A DNA stretch of 64,000 nt from Carnegiea gigantea (taxonomy: Eukaryota > Streptophyta > Magnoliopsida > Caryophyllales > Cactaceae). Shown piece after piece: positions 56,973 through 64,000 of the stretch; the stretch's first letter is position 1; the number at the start of each line of letters is the position of its first letter. The translations under genes were made by a program, and so were the position numbers. The stretch covers positions 1 through 64,000 of the forward strand of contig JAKOGI010003143.1 of the NCBI GenBank assembly GCA_029747015.1, in the 5' to 3' direction. The notes beneath the pieces were generated by a model, which ran no database searches, was not told the origin of the DNA, and saw only the letters and a program-made list of their open reading frames with translations.

Positions 56973-58574
56973 TCTATCTATATAACTATATATAAAATTG
57001 AGTGATAGCATATGGAATTGACATATGGATGGCTTAGGTGGCGTTGAAAGGTGAGATGGCGAGTTATTATTAGTTTAATTTGTCTTTCATTTACTAATAA
57101 AATTTATTAATGGTTTTTTTCACATTTCAAGTGCTCATTATTGCACGTATTTATATGATTGAAAATATTGATTTTCTTATTTTAAACAATCACATTTATA
57201 TCCAACTTTTTTCTATTATTCTATCTATTAGAAATTGCTGAAAATTAAAACTAAGGAGTAAGACAATATTTTTCTTTTTAGTGTAATTTTATTATGTAGG
57301 TACAGCAAGAGTGAGATCAATGGATGATATTTTCAAGTGGAATTTTATGTTGAGCTGGTAAAATATTATTAGTTAATTTTTTAATTAAATATTTATTCTT
57401 ATTATTTATGATTTAAAATTTAAAATATTTAAATATTTTGATATTTTTATACTTTCTTTAACCTTTTATTCGGAACTTTTAGTTCTGCTGGAGCTTTTAA
57501 AATTGGTTTAATCATAATAATTTCTAAAACGTGTGAGTTGCAATTGTTGTCTTAATGCCTTGGTTATTGCTCTATAATCTTAAAACAAATATTGATTGTT
57601 TGGATTTAAGTCTTGAAACTTATGCAAAAACGTACTGTTTGCAATGACCCTTTAAAAGAACAACTATGCAACATTTATATCGTATGGATTCAAAAAGATA
57701 TATTTACATATTATAATATTAGTAGAATAAAATTTCTTAAAGAGATGTTTGGTTGACAATCTATATGTTTATAACTTTATATCTTGATCATTGAGTAAGA
57801 GATTGGTTATTACACCATTTTTACTCCACCCGAAGAGGACCCATAATATACAATCAAATATTGTGGCAAATTAAAATTTTAAATATCAAATATCAACCTG
57901 TATTCTCTTCATCATTTTTGTAACCTCTCATTCTTTTCATTTTTATTGGGCTCACCCTTTCAAAATTTCATGCTATATTTTTCAAACAATTTGACTAGTA
58001 ATCTCTCATTATTTTTTTTTAATTTTTATTATTCTCACCCTTTTGGATTTTCATGCCAAAAGTTTCTACTTTTGAAAAATTTTAATTATCGATAAAACCT
58101 ACTTGTTTTAAATATAGCATTAAAAAAACTCAAACATGTTTATCTTTAATGTGGAAATTTTTTTAAAAATTTATTTATTTCATGATTAACATATTATACA
58201 TCTGTACGAGCTTATAGTTTTTTGAGTAATCCAATATTTATAGAAGAAAATTTTTAAATGAGCGAGATAATGAAACACTAAACTCTTGTAGGATAGAGAT
58301 CATGTTACGCGTATAAATTAGAAAGGTTGAATTACTCTCTTTTGTGCCACTTTTCTCACTGAGATTCAGCTTATTTCATTATTCTCATGGTACTTTTTAT
58401 TTTTTAATATTATTCACTATATTTTTGTTAATCACGGAATTATCTAACATATGTATATCAATTGATAAGAGAGAAAAAATAAAAAGTCGATAAATAGATA
58501 AATAATGAATCACACAAATACATTCACTAAAAAGATAAATCAACAGCCCCTGCATCGCAGGGATATAACACTAG
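56973..58574 (+). mobile_element. Non-autonomous Helitron (about 1.6 kb)
   Basis: The 5' end is TCTATCTATATAACTATATA after an A; the 3' end has a perfect hairpin CCCTGCATCGCAGGG (58548-58562), then ATATAACA and CTAG before a T. These are the diagnostic Helitron termini (TC start, subterminal hairpin, CTRR end, insertion between A and T, no target duplication). The interior is AT-rich with no Rep/helicase. The exact 5' base could be 56973 or 56977. Confidence 0.82.
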
Positions 58575-58756
58575 TATACTCTTATTTGCCACATCAGTCA
58601 TATATCCACGTCATCAAAAGATTTTAAAAATAATAACCCCTAAAATCACTCTCACAGTCCCACTCCCACGATACCACTATATGTCAAAAACTCCCACGTC
58701 TCTCTGTCTCCCTCCACCTTCTCTCTCATCTTTCTTCTTCGTTCTTGCAATTAGGT

Positions 58757-58984
58757 ATGGCTGTAGATTCATTCAACATTGATTCTCATCAATTGCAAGT
58801 CTTTCATCTTGATCTAGGTTCCAATTGCACTTGGTGTCAACTTGGCCCATGCAATTCTAACGAAAATGGAGAAATTGTTCAAGAAAACACCATGGATGAT
58901 CATAACTTCAAAAGCAATCTCAAACTTGCAAACGAATTAAAGAGAAGGCATAAACTTGCATCTTCTTCATTTATTTTTATCTAG
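58757..58984 (+). CDS. Unrecognised 75-aa ORF
   Basis: ATG at 58757 follows a CT-rich, 5'-UTR-like tract (58690-58750). The product begins MAVDSFNIDSHQLQVFHLDL, has three Cys in an NCTWCQLGPCN stretch, and a basic end (ELKRRHKL). No signal peptide or domain recognised. It lies 180 bp beyond the Helitron, within the candidate foldback element, so it may be a captured exon. Single exon and short: real gene status uncertain. Confidence 0.3.
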   Translation: MAVDSFNIDSHQLQVFHLDLGSNCTWCQLGPCNSNENGEIVQENTMDDHNFKSNLKLANELKRRHKLASSSFIFI

Positions 58985-59630
58985 AGCATTACTGACTGTT
59001 TCTTTGCTCATGTAGGGTTTTCATGCTTTCTTATTGTTCATTATGCTGATTGATAAGATTTTTCTTAGTTGATGACATGAAGTTAAAAAAAAAAAAAAAA
59101 CGATTCACAAAGATGTTATTGTTTTTATTTAGAATGTTAATAAATAAATTTCAAAAGATTATACCTTAAAAAAAGAGTTGATTGTTTATTTGTTTGCTTC
59201 TCTTTGTTTACTAAATGTAATGATGCTGTTATTATGATTTTCTTTCCTAGAATTGTTCAACTAAATCTATAAAAATACATCATTGGAAAAAAGGTAGTAT
59301 TAATATTTATAGTTAGGATGCATTGTGCATCCGAGAAGATATGATTGTTCATTTATGCAGTTCAATTTGTTCACTAAGTGTAGTTCGATTAGTCTAGTCC
59401 AGCATATTATTTATTGAATTTTTAGTTGCTCGTCAAGTTACTAAGTGTTGTTCAATGTCATATGTGGTTTTGTTCATTTTTTTGGTACTATTTGTTCACT
59501 CTACAGAATAACCATAACCCAATACATCATGTTTGTGGGTCATGTAATCTACCAAGGTTGTGCTATGTATAGTTATAATTTTTCAATTTATTACTTCTAA
59601 TTGTTCACTAGATTTGGAAGTCATCTGCCA

Positions 59631-59669
59631 AGCTTAATGCGCCTCAATAAGGAACATCGGTGCACAAGC
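59631..59669 (+). repeat. 39-bp direct repeat, copy 1
   Basis: AGCTTAATGCGCCTCAATAA then GGAACATCGGTGCACAAGC; repeated at 59723-59761 with two differences, 53 bases apart. Confidence 0.9.
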
Positions 59670-59722
59670 GTAACCAAAGTTTGTTCATTGTGTCACTTGG
59701 CTTTTGTTTAATCTCATAATGA

Positions 59723-59761
59723 AGCTTAATGCGCCTTAATAAGGAACATCGGTACACAAGC
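59723..59761 (+). repeat. 39-bp direct repeat, copy 2
   Basis: Matches 59631-59669 with two changes (CTC to CTT, GTGC to GTAC). Confidence 0.9.
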
Positions 59762-61599
59762 ATTTCTAAGAAATATGCTTGTAAACTTCATTTTTGCATG
59801 ACTAATATTTTAGAATCTGATGTTGAATGTTTCTAAGAAATATGTTTTTATCTCTGTCTAGACTATAATGGAATCTTCACTGTAATCTGAATGTTTCTCA
59901 TTTGTTTTTTTGTTTGCAATTGCAAGCAAGAAGAAGTAAGTCAAGGAGGAGAGAAGCAAAGCAGCCAATTCATTGGGTTGATATAAAGTTTTGGTTGTTA
60001 AACTGTTTATATCCAGAAACCTTTTGTTCATGATCTACATCAAGACGTGGAAGATGCATAAAAGAATAGGGTAGAGAGAAAGAGAGAGGCGAGAGAACAT
60101 TTGAATAAGCAAAGATGTACTTGCTTTTATTTGTTAGGGTCTGTAACCCCGACCCCTTCATAGGTTTATGTTTGTAAGTTTGTTCATCACCCAAATTAGA
60201 TTAATTCATGTTACAGAATAATTAGTCTTTTACGATTGTATTGATTGCTATGAAATCAAAGTTTGTTCAATAAGTTGTGTCATGCTAGTTGTTCATGGTA
60301 CCCAAAGAATATTTGTTCGTTAAAATGTGTTCAATTACTATGAACTTCAATTTTTCTTTGTGCATAATATTCCTAATAATCATGTAGCAAATTAGAACAG
60401 ACAAAATGTAGTCAATTAGACATACTCAATTAATCTTCTTAATATATCTACAAACAATTAAATAACTCGCCTTAAGTGAACATTCTTAAAACAACCAATA
60501 GACAAATTAGCCATATAAGTGAACAATCTCCATATGTATAATGAACAAATATCTTACTTTTAGTGAACATTATCAAGATATACAAGGAACAAACTATGCT
60601 AACTGAAAAAAATGTAATTAGTATACGTAATAAACAATATTTGTTCTATCAAGATACATAATAAACAAATATCCTACCGTTAGTGAACATGACCAAAACC
60701 CTCCATGAACAAACACTAGGATCAGTGAACTTTCTATATTCGCATAGCCACTATACAATGACAAGGTTTACAATGAATGAACAGGATTTTTAGTCTTTAT
60801 CTTCATATTTTCTTTTCAACAAATAATCTGTGGGGAGTTTGACTTTTAGTGAAAAACTTCGAGTCATCTAGTGAACAAATTGAAAATTTTACAATGAACA
60901 GTCTAGAATTTAACACGTCACCTATGCACTCTTACCAATGAACAAATTCTATTTGGATAATAATACAAATATCTCATACAATGAACCTCTAAAAATCATT
61001 GAACATTTTTTTTATTGATTATCAAATAAAATTCAATCCTTTTGTTAAAATGATAACTCTACCAATGTCTTCTACAAAACAAGTAACATAACTCATAAAC
61101 AACCAATCACACAGAACAATCTTTCATATTTCAATTATCATATAGGTCCTGAATACTAGATCAGACAATTTTATGAACATAATGTATCCCATAAATAGCT
61201 ACACTACAAAAGTCATTTGTACAAAAGTTAATCTCGTTACATACTTTTTTTTTTTTAAAGTTCTTTTAGATGGACTTAGACAAATGTAATGCTTAATTAG
61301 ACAAATTCAATAATCATGATGAATAAGCAAAAGAGACGAAATGAACCAAAGCATATATAATAGTGCACAGACGTTAACCAACTAGATTTTTTTTTTTTTT
61401 TTACTTAAACCAATTTGTTTAAATAATCAAATGTGATTTTAATTAAACAAAAAAAGAAGTGGGCAGTTAGAAACGTGACATGATGGATCATTTGTTTATC
61501 CCCAAAAAAACAAATTATGCAATTTCTACAATATTGCGTAGCATTTGTGCTGAGTTGTTAATGACATCTACTATGGGAGTATAAACTCTCAAGTGTATA

Positions 61600-61771
61600 C
61601 AATAAATTGCACCTACCAGAGCTTATATCATACACTCAGGATTATATATTCCTGGAAGCCCCGTAAGCAAAATATATATTAATAACGGTTCATATGACAA
61701 ACACGCGTCGAAAAATATATATTTATGTGACAATAGGAGTACAAACTTCCAGGTATATATAATGATTTACC
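61600..61771 (-). repeat. Right arm of the long-range inverted repeat
   Basis: In reverse complement reads GTAAATCATTATATATACCT ... CTTACGGGGCTTCCAGGAAT, colinear with 56310-56490. A partial tandem copy of the outer part lies just inside (61573-61617). Confidence 0.75.
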
Positions 61772-61783
61772 TACCTACATAAA

Positions 61784-61885
61784 GGCCCTGTTTGGCAAAC
61801 AGTTGTTAACTGTTTCTATTGGTTGTTAGCTGTCAACTGTTTCAATCAGCTATTTGTATTAACTGTTCCAATCAGCCACTTTTTT
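61784..61885 (+). mobile_element. One end of a miniature element (GGCCCTGTTTGGCAAAC type)
   Basis: GGCCCTGTTTGGCAAACAG followed by words such as AACTGTTTCTATTGG and CAACTGTTTCAATCAGC. This start is common in plant hAT or Harbinger-type miniature elements. No matching right end was seen, so it is truncated. Confidence 0.45.
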
Positions 61886-62164
61886 TTAAAAAAAAACTAT
61901 TTGATAAAATTAGTTATTTCTAAAAATATATTTGATAAAATTTTATTTATGCCCATATCTCTCAGAAGATGAATGTTTTTAATTAGTTGGTCACTTGTTT
62001 CTTTTTCAATATGAAATAAATTTACATGATATGTAGAAATTGCCTTCACTCATCTAATCTCACTTTATTAATAGTTATTAAATCTTCTTATTGATATATA
62101 CATGACTTATTTTTGAAATCTTATTTTCTTTTTAATCTAAATTAAAAGTATGTGATGTTTTGGT

Positions 62165-62960
62165 GTGGATTTTATAGTTAGTTTTAAAACCCTTTTTACT
62201 TGCAAGTACACAAGGTTAATTGTAGATAACGAGTATAGGATGTCGATCTCGTGAGAAACAATAATGATTTTAAATTTCAACCTTTCCAATTATAAAGAAT
62301 AAGTCAATTGAGGAGTTTAATTATCAATATGGATTAAAGAAAGAAAAGAAAAGCAAATGTGTCAAGTAGAGAGAAATCAGACTAGAAAATGATCTAGGAC
62401 TTTGGATTTTATCATTGATGCAAATATTGAAGTATAATTCAAATGAAGAATTGAATTTGTCTCTTGTTCAATCTAATCTACATGCATTTGACCATAAATT
62501 AAGAAGATGATTATAATTATCAAATGATATTAATTATCTAGTGGTTTAGCATGAATCATTCTTTTTAGATATAACTCATCTAATTTCTAGCATAAATTAT
62601 TCAATTTTTAACAATTATAGTTTTAAGGCCCAATTGCATAGCATCTATTAGCTTACAAGTCTAATATTCATTTGAGATAGCAAATTAAACTATTGTAATT
62701 AACATGAATAAACAATAGTCTTAAGGTGCATAAATAGGTTAAGTTCAAGTATAAACTCAAATTATGCAATTAAGAAGACAAAAATATTCCTAAAAGAAAT
62801 CAGAAAAATGATATTATTATCAAGGATCCATCTTAATCCTAGATATGAATAGTTTAGCCGGCCATAGTTAGTAAAAATACCATTGAAGTTTGTATATTTC
62901 ACTTCATATGCCCAAACTTGAATACTCAATTACACAAAATAATGTAATTAAGCACAACCT
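62165..62960. repeat. Athila/Tat-like LTR fragment
   Basis: The order ACTTGCAAGTACACAAGG, GTATAGGATGTCGATCTCGTG, then AT-rich sequence parallels the start of the LTR at 3708 (CCCCAAGTGCAAGG, then GGGGTGTCGTCCGCAGGG). No second copy or primer site is visible. Possibly a solo or truncated LTR of a related family; boundaries approximate. Confidence 0.5.
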
Positions 62961-63004
62961 CTCCAATTTGACTCACAATGAGATGAGAAGAGAAGAGAAA
63001 AAAT

Positions 63005-63486
63005 TAGAGCTGGGCAAAGCTAACCCGACACAATTACCGATCCAAAACCGACACGAAGTTAAGTGGCTTTTGGTATAAATTTTCACCCCATTTTATTAAA
63101 TAGGTTGAAACGTTCAACCCATTTAATTAAATTGGTTAGGCTCAAGTCTAGATTCGCAATACGAAAAAGTACTCATTTAACCCATTTAATTAAATGGATT
63201 AAACAAATCAACTCATTTTTCCATTGTTTCATTTATCAGTTTGCCTTTTTATTAAATAATTAAGAATACAAAAATTTTTAATAATGTGAATTATGATGAA
63301 TCTGGAGATTTTTAGAGAGTAATTGTTTAATTTGATATGTAAACTTAATTTATAACGCTATATAATTACGTGTTAGTTGAAAATGTTTAATGTGTAAATG
63401 GATAATTAGGGAACTGAACTCGACCTGTTTATCTTAAATAGGTTAAGAGGGTCAACTCGTTTAAAAAGCTAAATGGGCACAGTCTA
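63005..63486. mobile_element. Probable hAT miniature element
   Basis: Ends TAGAGCTGGGCAAAGC and, in reverse at the right, TAGACTGTGCCCATTTAGC. Inside are TTAAATAGGTT / AACCCATTTAATTAAAT words on both sides. The 8-bp duplication is not clean. Confidence 0.6.
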
Positions 63487-63519
63487 CCATGAGAAAATTA
63501 TTCTAAATAACTACAATGC

Positions 63520-64000
63520 TCATTATAATGGTCGTGTTTGGGTTTTTTGGTTATCACAATTTACTGTTGCAGTTGTGGCCTTGCACTGATCAGTACATTC
63601 AGTGCTATGTTAAGGGTGGCCTTGGCTTATTCAGTGGGTTTATCACTTTTGTTTGTGGCCATAACTCATCCAGCCTTAGACAATCTCTGTATGAGGATAT
63701 TGTTAGTTTTAGCTTGAATATTCCTGTCCTTGGATCTTACTTGGGGATTTCAATACAGTTACGAGTGAGCTGAGAGAATCTCCCGGGTCTTGTATGATCA
63801 AGGTGAAATCGTTGGGTTCATGGATTGTTGTGATGGACAACATGATGGAATGAGAGTGTGGTCTAAACTTTATAGGGTGTTATTTAAACCTGCTACTATG
63901 GAATGTCCATGGGCAATTCTAGTGGACTTTAACCCCCCAGGCGTTTCTGATCATAGTCTTATTTATGTACACATAAAGGATCATTTTCAGGGCCCTAGGA
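63520..64000 (+). pseudogene. LINE endonuclease fragment, runs off the window
   Basis: Pieces in different frames: NGRVWVFW, then PWILLGDFNTV (the GDFN catalytic block of L1-type endonucleases), and PPGVSDHSLIYVH (the SDH block) near 63,930-63,975. Stops lie between them, so it is a relic. Unrelated copy to the LINE at 39850. Confidence 0.75.

Larger units (their letters stand above)
58870..61180. repeat. Strand-polarised TTTGTTCA / TGAACAAA motif array
   Basis: By-eye count: TGTTCA (often TTTGTTCACT) occurs about fifteen times from 58875 to 60322 and its reverse complement TGAACA (often AGTGAACA) about a dozen times from 60478 to 61172. I saw no instance of the wrong orientation in either half. 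The switch is at about 60,350-60,470. Such opposed arrays are typical of subterminal transposase-binding repeats in large DNA transposons. Confidence 0.65.

Noticed and set aside
1..64000. tRNA, rRNA or other structural RNA genes
   Set aside because: The only tRNA-like matches are retroelement primer sites; no cloverleaf or rRNA sequence was recognised.

Overview
The window is plant nuclear DNA, almost certainly from a eudicot. The evidence is AT-rich intergenic sequence, spliced receptor genes of plant-only families (wall-associated kinases and a LysM chitin-receptor-like protein), Ty1/copia and Athila/Tat-type retrotransposons, an L1-type LINE, hAT miniature elements, a Helitron and an endogenous pararetrovirus. 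I cannot name the genus. Every recognisable host gene is broken, and most of the length is mobile DNA, much of it nested.

Layout. 1-5122: a gag-only LTR element (TR-GAG type, Athila/Tat-like tRNA-Asp primer site, minus strand), cut by the window edge and inserted in the RT domain of a copia element whose 3' part and LTR follow (5123-6836). That copia sits in a relic of a wall-associated kinase (WAK) gene (6837-7051, minus). 7052-17300: decayed DNA with a hAT transposase relic (8330-9013), exon-like pieces of unknown origin, a higher-order tandem repeat (13833-15310) and two related miniature elements. 17568-20625: a three-exon LYM2/CEBiP-like LysM pseudogene with a nonsense codon and a 2-nt deletion. 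21100-24810: a rearranged, head-to-head endogenous pararetrovirus joined to a second copy of the LysM intron. 26063-36295: a complete but dead Sirevirus-like copia element with an envelope-like ORF and a perfect 5-bp target duplication.

36944-49408: WAK pseudogene 1, split in its first exon by a 10-kb copia element (37750-47747, perfect 5-bp duplication). That copia element contains a LINE (39850-44768) and two hAT miniature elements. 53325-55684: WAK pseudogene 2, complete in exon structure but with a nonsense codon in the ATP-binding loop. Between and upstream of the two WAKs lie several hAT miniature elements, three of them with perfect or near-perfect 8-bp duplications. 56310-61771: a candidate foldback element with inverted arms about 5 kb apart, containing a Helitron and a motif that switches strand near 60.4 kb. 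61784-64000: more transposon ends, an Athila/Tat-like LTR fragment and the start of a LINE.

Taken together this looks like the remains of a cell-wall and chitin-sensing receptor cluster (three WAK copies and one LysM protein) worn down by successive transposon waves. The WAKs would have been plasma-membrane receptor kinases binding pectin or related wall material, and the LYM-type protein a GPI-anchored chitin-oligomer binder. No intact host gene is visible. The kinase exon of WAK 1 is still fully open. All calls are by eye; no alignments or searches were run.
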